DNA from: a virus
Length of the DNA stretch: 40,934 bases
Virus record (IMG/VR): IMGVR_UViG_3300021962_000233
Coordinates: 1-40,934 of that record
Direction: 5' to 3' (one strand)
Shown one piece after another: positions 7,750-14,414 of this stretch. Position 1 is the stretch's first letter; the number at the start of each line of letters is the position of its first letter. Under the pieces are notes generated by a model. It did no database searches. It worked only from the letters and a program-made list of their open reading frames with translations, and was not told the origin of the DNA. The position numbers and the translations under genes are program-made.

Positions 7750-8046
7750 TTATCTACCAATAACTATATCGTCATAATCCAATCCATCCATACCTGTAGG
7801 TCCTTCCGTAACCTCGTCATACATGTAAGCTTTCACAACGGCAACTACGCTTTGTTCAGCTTGGGCTATTTTTGATTCCATCCAATCATCTAATTGTTCA
7901 CCTTCTTCCATCATCTCCCACATTTTGTAAGCTAATGTTGCTATCGTGAATAATTGTTGTTTCGCCATATAGGAACCATCTTTGTTTTCCTCAAGGATTT
8001 TCTTTAATCTTTCAACTTGAGTTTCTGTTAAAATTATGTTTGCCAT
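7750..8046 (-). CDS. Small helical protein with LTET leader
   Basis: 98 residues, helical and acidic. The N-terminus IILTETQVERLKKILEEN aligns by eye with the leader of the protein at 12918-13331 (RIDESEKERILGMHIEA): a leader-type peptide starting L/I-x-E-S/T and ending in a Leu/Glu-rich turn. This kind of leader is reminiscent of capsid-targeting peptides of T4-like internal proteins. The rest (YKMWEMMEEGEQLDDWMESKI) is an acidic helical bundle. Monocistronic, between its own upstream AT motif and a terminator. May be a packaged internal protein. Confidence 0.7.
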   Translation of the reverse strand: MANIILTETQVERLKKILEENKDGSYMAKQQLFTIATLAYKMWEMMEEGEQLDDWMESKIAQAEQSVVAVVKAYMYDEVTEGPTGMDGLDYDDIVIGR

Positions 8047-8056
8047 AATATAATTG

Positions 8057-8070
8057 TTTACTATAAATAT
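8057..8070 (-). promoter_or_regulatory. TATTTATAGTAAA motif (putative late promoter)
   Basis: On the - strand ATATTTATAGTAAA ends 10 nt before the ATG at 8046. The same 13-mer TATTTATAGTAAA precedes the starts at 13331 and 19983. Confidence 0.5.
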
Positions 8071-8087
8071 CTAATCTAAACAAAAAA

Positions 8088-8576
8088 TCACCCTTGAGGC
8101 ATTCTTTGAGGACTGACCCACTTTAATGGATTTACACTACTACCATTAACCTGTAACTTCCAATGTAAGTGAGGACCATCACTTCTACCAGCACCTTCAG
8201 TTCCTGTTTGTCCTCCACTATAACCAACTAAATCCCCAGCTTGAACCCATTGTCCTCTCGATACCGCCATATCACTCATATGACAGAAAGTTGTCCTATA
8301 ATATGTACTATCAATTATTATAGTTCCACCACAATTAGCAAAAGCAGCACTTGGGGAATTATATGAATTATATATGTCCGCAACACTAATAGTACCACTA
8401 TGTGGAGCGTAAACAGGTGTTCCAACACCAACTGGAATATCGATAGCATCATGAATGTGGTCCCCTCTGTTTTGTCCATAGTTATTCAAACCTGTGGAGT
8501 ACCTCGGCAAAGGGAATACAATTTGGCTTCCTCTTTGTTCAGTTAACACATCTTTTAAAATTCCAACTAAATTCAT
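8088..8576 (-). CDS. M23-family (LytM-like) metallopeptidase
   Basis: Predicted zinc endopeptidase that cuts peptidoglycan cross-bridges or stem peptides. In 162 residues it has the M23 signature: H42-D-A-I-D46 (HxxxD), the strand TPVYAPHSGTI, a mid His99 (FCHMSD), GDLVGYSGGQTGT, and the HLH motif at 136-138 (PHLHW). The domain fills residues ~20-155, with no signal peptide or membrane span. The N-terminus MNLVGILKDVLTEQ ends in an L-x-E motif like other leaders here, so it could be packaged in or attached to the virion and used at entry. It could also be the lysis endolysin. It is flanked by an AT motif upstream of its ATG. Confidence 0.9.
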   Translation of the reverse strand: MNLVGILKDVLTEQRGSQIVFPLPRYSTGLNNYGQNRGDHIHDAIDIPVGVGTPVYAPHSGTISVADIYNSYNSPSAAFANCGGTIIIDSTYYRTTFCHMSDMAVSRGQWVQAGDLVGYSGGQTGTEGAGRSDGPHLHWKLQVNGSSVNPLKWVSPQRMPQG

Positions 8577-8588
8577 ATACTATAAATA
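8577..8588 (-). promoter_or_regulatory. GTATTTATAGTAT motif abutting ATG
   Basis: On the - strand TATTTATAGTAT runs directly into the ATG at 8576. It belongs to the same family as the motifs at 8057, 13344 and 19965. If this is a promoter, the mRNA would be essentially leaderless. Confidence 0.45.
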
Positions 8589-8597
8589 CCTCAAAAG

Positions 8598-8628
8598 TAA
8601 AAAAGGTGAAGAGTTTCCCCTTCACCTC
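8598..8628 (-). terminator. Intrinsic terminator, - strand
   Basis: AGGTGAAG / CTTCACCT with an eight-base loop, followed on the - strand by TTTTTTA. A second hairpin (CCCTATT / AATAGGG) lies just upstream near 8664-8683. Together they end the 8687-9494 operon. Confidence 0.85.
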
Positions 8629-8686
8629 TATCGGAACTGACGGATGTCAGCAACTCCACCACCCTATTTAATCTAATAGGGAAATC

Positions 8687-9052
8687 TTAGTTCCAACCTT
8701 CACTCACACTTTCATTCAAGTAAATCATAGCTGCGTGACACAATTCCATACCATCTATTTGATTACCTGATGGTTTTTCATCCAAGTTGAGTCCTTCAAT
8801 TACAAACCATTTTTCTTCAGGAATGTATTTGTATTGAAACTCTCGGTGTACCGCTCTCCAACTGTATTCTTCAGTAACTCTCCATTTTTTAATGTCAGAT
8901 GCGATTTCATCGTTCATAATATCAATATAGATATTATCACTTTCTTTGAAGTCAAACTTTTTTATTTCAGTTTCTATCTTCATTTCCTTATCACCATAAA
9001 TCTTATGGTATAACTCCCAGTTTATAATACTGTTATTTCTTAAACTTTCCAT
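8687..9052 (-). CDS. Hypothetical protein
   Basis: 121 residues, acidic, predicted alpha+beta, with a Trp/Tyr-rich centre (WRVTEEYSWRAVHREFQYKY). The start could be the ATG at 9052 or the internal one at residue 24 (MKIETEIKKF). The 13-nt overlap with the upstream gene favours translation coupling from 9052. It is the last gene of a three-gene operon under a host-type promoter. No family recognised. Confidence 0.65.
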   Translation of the reverse strand: MESLRNNSIINWELYHKIYGDKEMKIETEIKKFDFKESDNIYIDIMNDEIASDIKKWRVTEEYSWRAVHREFQYKYIPEEKWFVIEGLNLDEKPSGNQIDGMELCHAAMIYLNESVSEGWN

Positions 9053-9237
9053 TTTGTTGCTAATTTATTTACTTCTTCATCAAATACTTGATTAACCGTT
9101 TTACACTGAGATATCCCATAACCCGAACCATCTGTCATATACAACACAATATCATCACCGAAATCTTCAATTTCAAAAACTTCTTTAATCTTTTTTAACT
9201 CTGGTATTACAACCATATCACCAACACTAATTTTCAT
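9040..9237 (-). CDS. Small beta-rich hypothetical protein
   Basis: 65 residues. The sequence GDMVVIPELKKIKEVFEIEDFGDDIVLYMTDG looks like a small SH3-like barrel followed by a helix. It overlaps the upstream gene by 1 nt and the downstream gene by 13 nt, so it is part of a tightly coupled operon. Function unknown. Confidence 0.65.
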   Translation of the reverse strand: MKISVGDMVVIPELKKIKEVFEIEDFGDDIVLYMTDGSGYGISQCKTVNQVFDEEVNKLATKWKV

Positions 9238-9494
9238 TACGCTTCCATTTTAGATTTTTGAATTGCATATTCAGCCAAAGTCACTTCTTTAACATTACCC
9301 AATACAATGGACTCACGAAGCAAAGTATAAGGAATGTGGAGAAGGAAATCACGTCCATTGAATGATGTTAAATCTTGTTTTAGTTCCAAACAAGAATGAA
9401 CCAAATTCAAGAACAACTTGAATTGGATAGCATCCTGATATGAATCATCCAAAAGAGTACCAAACTGTGGGTGAATAATCTTAACTGTTTTCAT
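9237..9494 (-). CDS. Hypothetical protein, first gene of a host-promoter operon
   Basis: 85 residues, predicted mostly helical with an N-terminal strand (VKIIHPQFGTLLD). No family recognised. A consensus Bacteroidota promoter lies directly upstream and would give a leader of only a few bases, which suggests early expression by the host polymerase. The stop overlaps the next gene's start. Confidence 0.7.
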   Translation of the reverse strand: MKTVKIIHPQFGTLLDDSYQDAIQFKLFLNLVHSCLELKQDLTSFNGRDFLLHIPYTLLRESIVLGNVKEVTLAEYAIQKSKMEA

Positions 9495-9498
9495 AAGA

Positions 9499-9530
9499 CA
9501 AATATAGTAATAATATTTTAAATCATCAAA
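9499..9530 (-). promoter_or_regulatory. Bacteroidota-type promoter TTTG-N20-TATATTTG
   Basis: On the - strand TTTG at 9530-9527 and TATATTTG at 9506-9499 are separated by 20 nt, matching the Bacteroidota consensus TTTG at -33 and TAnnTTTG at -7. The ATG at 9494 is only 4 nt downstream, so the transcript would be leaderless or nearly so. Confidence 0.8.
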
Positions 9531-9539
9531 TTATTAGAC

Positions 9540-9569
9540 AAAAAAAAACCTCAGAGGGTTTCTCTGAGG
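9540..9569 (-). terminator. Intrinsic terminator of the large structured RNA
   Basis: On the - strand CCTCAGAG / CTCTGAGG forms a perfect 8-bp stem with a five-base loop, followed by nine T residues. It defines the 3' end of the non-coding RNA. Confidence 0.92.
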
Positions 9570-10463
9570 CTAAGGAAGGTATATAAAGGTATAGAACGCT
9601 GAGACTACACGTTTATGTGACCCGTCTTTCGTGAGATTATCCATTGAAACGGTTCCTCACATTGTCCACTACGATTGCCCGTAGTATCGAGTCAGTGTCG
9701 GTAATTTAAGTTTACCACTCTTTTCGTTGCCAGCTACTCAACCGTTACTCTACTCTGTAAAGTCTTGCGAACTCTCTAAGGGATGGCCGTCCCACCAGGT
9801 ATTTCGTGATTGACATCAGTAGAATTGCGTTCTAACTGATGACTTCATTGACTAATGTCTGAAGTATTAGACACCTTTCACTGTCAACGCCCGAAGGCTT
9901 TCGCTGTATTATCTTATGTAACATTATCGTTGCAGGATAATTAGCAATTGTGGAAAAATGGACGATGTGCTTCGGGAGAAGTTCCGTTCCTTTTGAGAAC
10001 AAAATGCTTCACACCACCCTGTGAACCTGCCAGTCCACGGTCTGTCAGGACTTCGTTGTCTTTCTAACGACTAGGAAACCCTTGAGACTGGTACCCAGCC
10101 CTACAACCCATAGCAGTGGGTGTCGAACCGTCACCTGTGACTTTTCCTATTGATGTCTCCATCTCAACTCTGATATTCCACGGACTCAGAGTAATTAAAA
10201 CCCCCCAGCAGTTGCCCTCGGGGTCGTAACCGTAGTCACTTTGTTTAGTTGTCAGGTCATTGACCTGCGAACATTCCGAAGATGCTAATCTTCGTTCAGT
10301 CCCTTTAGTCCCATCGCTGGGGTTATCTGACGACGCTAAACCGCCGATGGCTTCGAAACAACTTTCTTAATCACAGAAAGGGGATTTTGTACTGAGTACA
10401 ATTTTTTAAGTCGTTTCTAGCCACTTAACACTTCAAAGAACGACACTTGATTTCTCAAATGTT
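9540..10463 (-). ncRNA. Large structured RNA, ~0.92 kb (GOLLD/ROOL-like candidate)
   Basis: The stretch lacks any appreciable ORF on either strand and is visibly GC-richer than its surroundings. Perfect or near-perfect local hairpins line it on the - strand: CTTTCT/AGAAAG (~10363-10380), TTGTAC/GTACAA (~10386-10400), CCATCG/CGATGG enclosing ~30 nt (~10311-10350), CGAAGAT/ATCTTCG (~10277-10294), CAGGTCA/TGACCTG (~10253-10267), GATG-GAGA-CATC with a GNRA loop (~10152-10163), ATTATC/GATAAT (~9924-9943), ATCAGT..AGAA/TTCT..ACTGAT (~9815-9840) and ACTACG/CGTAGT (~9667-9684). A consensus promoter lies at the 5' end and a strong terminator at the 3' end. Size, phage location and ornate folding fit GOLLD or ROOL RNAs, which are reported in phages and assemble into RNA cages. 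I cannot confirm the class from memory of consensus bases. It is too long and differently built for tmRNA or RNase P RNA. Confidence 0.85.
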
Positions 10464-10466
10464 TTA

Positions 10467-10498
10467 CAAAGATAAGTAAGATTTTTCAATCTGACAAG
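10467..10498 (-). promoter_or_regulatory. Bacteroidota-type promoter of the structured RNA
   Basis: On the - strand CTTG at 10498-10495 and TATCTTTG at 10474-10467 are separated by 20 nt, a consensus -33/-7 pair. Transcription should begin near 10461-10463, giving an RNA of about 920 nt to the terminator. Confidence 0.8.
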
Positions 10499-10537
10499 TC
10501 CTTGTTGAAACTTTTCTGATTTTTTTTCAGTGTAATG

Positions 10538-10546
10538 TATAAATAT
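10538..10546 (-). promoter_or_regulatory. TATTTATA motif between two promoters
   Basis: On the - strand ATATTTATA lies between the two host-type promoters upstream of the structured RNA. It matches the core of the putative late motif seen before several genes, so the RNA may also be transcribed late. Core match only. Confidence 0.3.
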
Positions 10547-10569
10547 CACATCTGTTCTGAAAAGTTATA

Positions 10570-10600
10570 CAAAGGTAGTACTTTTTTTTACTTTGTCAAC
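10570..10600 (-). promoter_or_regulatory. Second Bacteroidota-type promoter upstream of the RNA
   Basis: On the - strand GTTG at 10600-10597 and TACCTTTG at 10577-10570 are separated by 19 nt. It reads toward the structured RNA and could give a ~1.02 kb longer form with an extra 5' extension. Confidence 0.75.
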
Positions 10601-10671
10601 TCCGTAGAGTTAATTTTTTTGTTTTTTTTACCAAATTCCTTAATTAAAAGAGAAAGTGGGTTGTATGACAT
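10588..10671 (-). CDS. Possible 27-residue peptide
   Basis: ATG at 10671 to TAA at 10588, lysine-rich product (MSYNPLSLLIKEFGKKNKK...). A TACCTTTG box at 10703-10696 sits 24 nt upstream, without a clear -33 partner. The 3' end overlaps the promoter at 10570-10600. It may be a real small gene or chance. Confidence 0.3.
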   Translation of the reverse strand: MSYNPLSLLIKEFGKKNKKINSTELTK

Positions 10672-10724
10672 TTTAAAATGACCACTATAACGAGTCAAAG
10701 GTACGTTTTCAAATTTATAATTTT

Positions 10725-11132
10725 TCACTTTAGTGTTTTAATTAATATGTTATACAGTTCAGGAGATATTGGTGATGGTATTTCATTTTCATTGAAGTAA
10801 CCACATTGTGTATGTTCATCACCGTCTTTGGCGTTTTTTAAATCAGGGTTAATATCATCGTTAGTTTCATAAATGTAACAGTACATCATACCTCTAGGTT
10901 CAGTACCGTTTCTATTATATCTTGTTAACGTCCCTGCAAATGTAAGCTTATTTTCTAATTCATACGTTGTCTCCTCAAAAAATTCTCTCAACGCCCCATC
11001 TCTTGGTGATTCATTCTCCTCTAAACTACCACCGGGGATTGACCATTCACCAGGGTAAGCACCATCAGCATTTCTTTTGCATAGTAATACTCTATCATTA
11101 CTTTTAACAATAATCCCTGCATACCTTTTCAT
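10725..11132 (-). CDS. Nudix hydrolase
   Basis: Predicted pyrophosphohydrolase of nucleoside-diphosphate-linked substrates. In 135 residues the Nudix box lies at 35-57: G35, E41, RE at 49-50 and EE at 53-54, fitting GX5EX7REUXEE. The usual Gly near the end of the box is Thr. The preceding WSIPGGSLEENE and the N-terminal VKSNDRVLLCKRN are typical of MutT-like enzymes. The substrate cannot be told: oxidised nucleotides, capped RNA or NDP-sugars are all possible, and NDP-sugar control would fit the glycosylation genes nearby. Divergent from the DUF192 gene at 11161. Confidence 0.93.
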   Translation of the reverse strand: MKRYAGIIVKSNDRVLLCKRNADGAYPGEWSIPGGSLEENESPRDGALREFFEETTYELENKLTFAGTLTRYNRNGTEPRGMMYCYIYETNDDINPDLKNAKDGDEHTQCGYFNENEIPSPISPELYNILIKTLK

Positions 11133-11160
11133 AATCGATAATCTTTATATTTATATAAAT

Positions 11161-11517
11161 ATGAAAGTAACAATAGGAAATAATGAATTCAAAGTCAAAC
11201 TTTGCGTCACACCAGAAGCAATAAAAAATGGTATGATGGGAAAAAGGTTTAATGATGAATTTAATGGTATGTTCTTTATCCTCCCTTACAAAGGTGAACA
11301 AAGCTTTTGGATGATGAACTGTATTATTCCTTTGGATATTATTATGATTGACGGTAATACCATCACAACAATCAACTCTAACTGTCAGCCGTGCTCAGAT
11401 GTAGATGAGTGTGAATCTCACAAAGGATATGGTGATAAAGTTTTGGAGTTAGCTGGTGGTACAGCTGAAGAATTGGGCATAAAAAAAGGAGATAAAATCT
11501 CCTTTTCGTTATTCTGA
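11161..11517 (+). CDS. DUF192 family protein
   Basis: The start at 11161 (MKVTIGNNEFKVKLCVTP) is preferred over an upstream in-frame ATG at 11077 that would run into the Nudix gene. 118 residues with the DUF192 (COG1430) signature: GMMGKRFNDEFNGMFFILP at ~25-43, then SFWMMNCIIPLDIIMID, and a C-terminal VLELAGGTAEELGIKKGD. Family members are small beta-barrel proteins of unclear function, often exported, but this one lacks a signal peptide. The three extra cysteines (NCQPC, ECES) are noteworthy. The last 9 nt overlap the convergent DHH gene. Confidence 0.88.
   Translation: MKVTIGNNEFKVKLCVTPEAIKNGMMGKRFNDEFNGMFFILPYKGEQSFWMMNCIIPLDIIMIDGNTITTINSNCQPCSDVDECESHKGYGDKVLELAGGTAEELGIKKGDKISFSLF
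11480..11506 (-). terminator. Terminator inside the 3' end of the DUF192 gene
   Basis: AGGAGAT / ATCTCCT with a three-base loop. On the - strand it is followed by seven T residues just past the DHH gene stop. On the + strand four T residues follow, so it may act weakly in that direction. It is embedded in the coding end of the convergent DUF192 gene. Confidence 0.75.
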
Positions 11518-12918
11518 TTTACTTTCGTTTATCTTCTCTTTTAATTGTTTTACAAATTCTGATTGAATCATCTTTGCAAATTTAACATATGGTGCATCGT
11601 CTGATTCTGAATCATATTTGTATTTACCCTGAGGTGGTCTTTTACTTCTTCCAAAGTAATTAAGTGCCGAAATGTTTGTAATACATTTGTGACCTCCTGA
11701 ATTTGCCTGAATCATATCCCAAGCAGGAACACCTAATCTATCTAAAGCCGCCCACTCATTTTCAGTCAACTCAGTTGAGGGTTTATTCATAATGTCCTTT
11801 AACTTTTCAAACATCTCCTCACCGTTTTCTATTTGACGAATCTTATCACCGTAAAACGCTTCTAAATCTGCATTGGTGAATCCTACCGAACCTTCTTTTA
11901 TTGAAGATTCTGAAACCCACTTTATAGTAGACAATGGTATAATTTTACTTTGTAGTTGTCCTTCCCATTTCTTTAGAACTTCCTGTGCAATCTCACCTAA
12001 GTTAACACCTTTTAATTCTCTTTCCTTTTTAAATGGATTACAAGAAGCTTGAACTAAACCCATTGGCCAAGCAATTACTAAAAAGTCAGCGTCAGGATTA
12101 TTTTTAAATGGAGTGTATCTGTCATAAGAACCAGGTTTCATCATACTACCACCACCGTATTGAACTATAATACCATCTTCGTATTTTACGTTGGGACTGT
12201 CTTGTTGTTTTTCAATGTAATCAGCTTGGTTTCTTGACATCATCTGAGGAGTTGCAAATCCTCTTTCCTGTGCAATTCTATTAATGTTTTGGAATATATT
12301 AAGTAATGATGGTTTAGATGTCATTACCAACTCTTCTAAGAATCCTGGCTTGTTTTTGTACGCTAACAATAATTTATTAGTTGCCAAACCTAAAGCCATT
12401 TTATTCTTTTGAAGGTTTTTATCCTTTTCTAATCTAAAGATAAAGTTCATAATATCTTCAGGTTTCAATCCATATTTAGCAAAGTCAGCTGAGTCAACTG
12501 TAGATATAAGTGTAATATCATCATTTGGAAAGATTTCCTTTGGTGACATTATTTGTGATAAAGTCGCTACGTTTGAACGTGAAGGTCTAAATGAAGTTGC
12601 AGTATCTTTTTCAACACCAGATTGACTATCGTGGTGGTCTGTATGAATCACAAACATTGGTTTTCCGTGAGCAAAATCAACTAAAACAGGCATTGTATCA
12701 CCTGTGGCATCTTGTTTCTTAATTGAGAATTCTTTATCACCGTATTGAATGATTTCAGAATCTACTACTTTGATACCATTATCCTCAAGATAATTTTTCA
12801 TAGCCAAAGCGGTTGTAACACCGTCTAAATCCTGGTGAAAATAAATCTTAGCTTTAGGATATCTCTTAGCTAATTCTTTTATGTTACGTAAACCTGTTTC
12901 GTTGATTAATTTTTTCAT
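11509..12918 (-). CDS. DHH/DHHA1-family phosphoesterase
   Basis: Predicted metal-dependent phosphoesterase of the RecJ/NrnA/GdpP superfamily. In 469 residues: HQDLDG at 28-33, DHHD at 94-97, STVDSAD near 139-145, and a C-terminal GGHK at 408-411 as in DHHA1 domains, which recognise the substrate. Candidate substrates are single-stranded DNA ends, nanoRNA or cyclic dinucleotides. The length is between NrnA and RecJ, so the substrate is open; cyclic-oligonucleotide defence signalling is a possible target (inference). The N-terminus MKKLINETG resembles a shortened leader. The start overlaps the stop of the 12918-13331 gene by 1 nt. Confidence 0.88.
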   Translation of the reverse strand: MKKLINETGLRNIKELAKRYPKAKIYFHQDLDGVTTALAMKNYLEDNGIKVVDSEIIQYGDKEFSIKKQDATGDTMPVLVDFAHGKPMFVIHTDHHDSQSGVEKDTATSFRPSRSNVATLSQIMSPKEIFPNDDITLISTVDSADFAKYGLKPEDIMNFIFRLEKDKNLQKNKMALGLATNKLLLAYKNKPGFLEELVMTSKPSLLNIFQNINRIAQERGFATPQMMSRNQADYIEKQQDSPNVKYEDGIIVQYGGGSMMKPGSYDRYTPFKNNPDADFLVIAWPMGLVQASCNPFKKERELKGVNLGEIAQEVLKKWEGQLQSKIIPLSTIKWVSESSIKEGSVGFTNADLEAFYGDKIRQIENGEEMFEKLKDIMNKPSTELTENEWAALDRLGVPAWDMIQANSGGHKCITNISALNYFGRSKRPPQGKYKYDSESDDAPYVKFAKMIQSEFVKQLKEKINESKSE

Positions 12919-13331
12919 TATCGAGAATAAATTATAATATCACCGACTCTTGGGTTTCTCATATCACAAGATTTACTGTTTACACCAACAACATCATAAT
13001 TCTGTGATAATTTCTTAATCCCGTCAGGAGTATCACCAGCCTTTATTTTGTACAAAACTTTACCTTCAACACCAGAATTCTTGATGTTTTGCACTAAAGC
13101 TTCGATAACACTATTCTTATCGCTTGACTTAGCAAAACAATACTTACTACCCATATCAGGTTTAACCGTACTATATAATTTTACGGCACCATTCATGTGA
13201 GCACTTTTTTGTTCTGGAGTCCAATCTCTTTCGTAATCACCTTGCTCTGATAAATATTGACGCTTTGTAGCTTCAATATGCATTCCAAGGATTCTTTCTT
13301 TTTCCGATTCGTCAATTCTAAATTTTTTCAT
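12918..13331 (-). CDS. LysM-like protein with N-terminal targeting-type leader
   Basis: The start at 13331 (MKKFRIDESEKERIL) is preferred over an in-frame ATG at 13406. The earlier start would read through the terminator and the AT motif. 137 residues. Residues 1-30 form a leader ending QYLSEQG, with an L-x-E site. The C-terminal ~45 residues (YKIKAGDTPDGIKKL ... NPRVGDIIIY) match the pattern of LysM peptidoglycan-binding domains: Y-x-I-x-x-GDT, a helix, then a P-x-x-GDxI strand. A packaged wall-binding protein or accessory to the M23 enzyme is plausible. It is coupled to the DHH gene by a 1-nt overlap. Confidence 0.78.
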   Translation of the reverse strand: MKKFRIDESEKERILGMHIEATKRQYLSEQGDYERDWTPEQKSAHMNGAVKLYSTVKPDMGSKYCFAKSSDKNSVIEALVQNIKNSGVEGKVLYKIKAGDTPDGIKKLSQNYDVVGVNSKSCDMRNPRVGDIIIYSR

Positions 13332-13343
13332 ATTAAAAAAATG

Positions 13344-13356
13344 TTTACTATAAATA
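13344..13356 (-). promoter_or_regulatory. TATTTATAGTAAA motif (putative late promoter)
   Basis: On the - strand TATTTATAGTAAA ends 12 nt before the ATG at 13331 and lies just downstream of the methyltransferase terminator. This position is exactly what a new promoter would have. Confidence 0.5.
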
Positions 13357-13364
13357 TACCAATA

Positions 13365-13392
13365 AAGAAAAAACCCCTCATTTCTGAGAGGT
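13365..13392 (-). terminator. Intrinsic terminator of the methyltransferase operon
   Basis: On the - strand ACCTCTCA-GAAA-TGAGGGGT (8 bp, one G-U pair, GNRA loop) is followed by TTTTTTC. The stem overlaps the last codons of the methyltransferase gene (stop at 13378). Confidence 0.88.
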
Positions 13393-14262
13393 TTCTTCAA
13401 TGACAATCTGAAGTTGTGATTGTTCTATTTGATATTCTCTAACTCTTTTTCTTGCTACTTCACAATAGTTAGGACTAATATCAGCACCAATCCATTTTCT
13501 TCCTAACATTTCAGCAGCTAAACAGGTTGTTCCACTACCGTTAAATGGGTCGAATATTACGTCTTCTTTGTAAGATAGAATTTTAATCGCTCGGTATGGA
13601 ATATCCAATGAGAATGTTGCTTTGGTCTTTTGTTGAGTGTCAGCAAAGTAATTCCATTGTCCAAAAACCAAAGACATAAAATCTTTTTTATCTTTTTCAT
13701 GATAGACCAACTTACGTCTCATTTCACCTTCATTCTTTTCATCAGGTACCATTTGGTATTCTCCTTCCCATTGAGGTGTTCCTTTAACTTTTTTCTTATG
13801 TAATTTCTTGTAAGCCAAAATTACACACTCTTTAGGGTTGTAGATATATGGTGATGATGGACTCATCCAACTACCCCACGCGGTAGTTTTACTACGATGT
13901 GGTGAACTCTCTTCTAAATCGACAATACCAAAAAATCCAAATCCAATCTTTTTCATAATTGACCATATTTCAGCGGAGAAATAAATTCTACCACCTTTAG
14001 CCTGTCGGTTAATTTCATATGGAATGTTAATTGCAATTCTTCCATCTTCTTTTAAAACCCTGTACGCCTGTGTTAACCAATTCTCAGTAAAAGATAGGTA
14101 CTCATTGAAGTAAGTGTCGTCATCCCAACTATCGTAATCAATTCCAACACCGTATGGTGGTGACGTAACAATTAGGTCAATACTGTTTTCTTCCATTTCG
14201 GACATGAATTCTGTTGTTTCAGAATTCCAAATGTTACCGACTAATTCTTGTGTTGTTTTCAT
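13378..14262 (-). CDS. Beta-class DNA methyltransferase (N4-cytosine/N6-adenine)
   Basis: The start at 14262 (MKTTQELVGNIWN) is preferred over 14304 because the ATG overlaps the upstream gene's stop as ATGA. 294 residues. Catalytic motif IV TSPPYG at 33-38 comes first and the AdoMet-binding motif DPFNGSGTT at 238-246 second, the order of the beta class. The C-terminal ADISPNYCEVARKRV is the usual motif II/III region. The target could be N6-adenine or N4-cytosine. No restriction enzyme gene is adjacent, so it probably protects phage DNA from host restriction. It is the last gene of an operon starting near 17.4 kb or at an unseen promoter. Confidence 0.93.
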   Translation of the reverse strand: MKTTQELVGNIWNSETTEFMSEMEENSIDLIVTSPPYGVGIDYDSWDDDTYFNEYLSFTENWLTQAYRVLKEDGRIAINIPYEINRQAKGGRIYFSAEIWSIMKKIGFGFFGIVDLEESSPHRSKTTAWGSWMSPSSPYIYNPKECVILAYKKLHKKKVKGTPQWEGEYQMVPDEKNEGEMRRKLVYHEKDKKDFMSLVFGQWNYFADTQQKTKATFSLDIPYRAIKILSYKEDVIFDPFNGSGTTCLAAEMLGRKWIGADISPNYCEVARKRVREYQIEQSQLQIVIEETSQK

Positions 14263-14414
14263 TTTAATAAGTAATATAAAAAGACCAATGCTATTATTGG
14301 CCATAAAAGAATCATAGTAATTCTTTCTGACATTGTAAAACTTTCACCCGTATTTACCAATACTGATTCTAAGATAAAAGTAATTACCATACCTATGAAA
14401 AGGTATTTAAACAT
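14259..14414 (-). CDS. Small two-span membrane protein
   Basis: 51 residues with two hydrophobic helices (about 3-19 and 34-50) separated by a short polar loop (NTGESFTMSERITM). It overlaps the methyltransferase start as ATGA (14262-14259) and the DUF3310 gene end by 8 nt, both signs of coupled translation. Small two-span phage proteins are sometimes holins, but no endolysin is adjacent here, so this is not assigned. Confidence 0.75.
   Translation of the reverse strand: MFKYLFIGMVITFILESVLVNTGESFTMSERITMILLWPIIALVFLYYLLK

Noticed and set aside
10080-10140. tRNA-like T-loop sequence (GGTTCGACACC) inside the structured RNA
   Set aside because: The flanking bases do not form a five-base T stem, and no acceptor or anticodon arm fits. 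It is part of the larger folded RNA.
10201-10230. CCCC..GGGG stem followed by TTTT inside the RNA, as an internal terminator
   Set aside because: The T-run is only four bases and the stem has a large loop; more likely part of the RNA fold.
9540-10463. tmRNA, RNase P RNA or group I intron
   Set aside because: Much longer than tmRNA or RNase P RNA, no Ala-tag reading frame seen, and no split gene flanks that an intron would need.
14259-14414. Holin
   Set aside because: Two-span topology fits, but it is embedded between DUF3310 and a DNA methyltransferase rather than beside a lysis gene.
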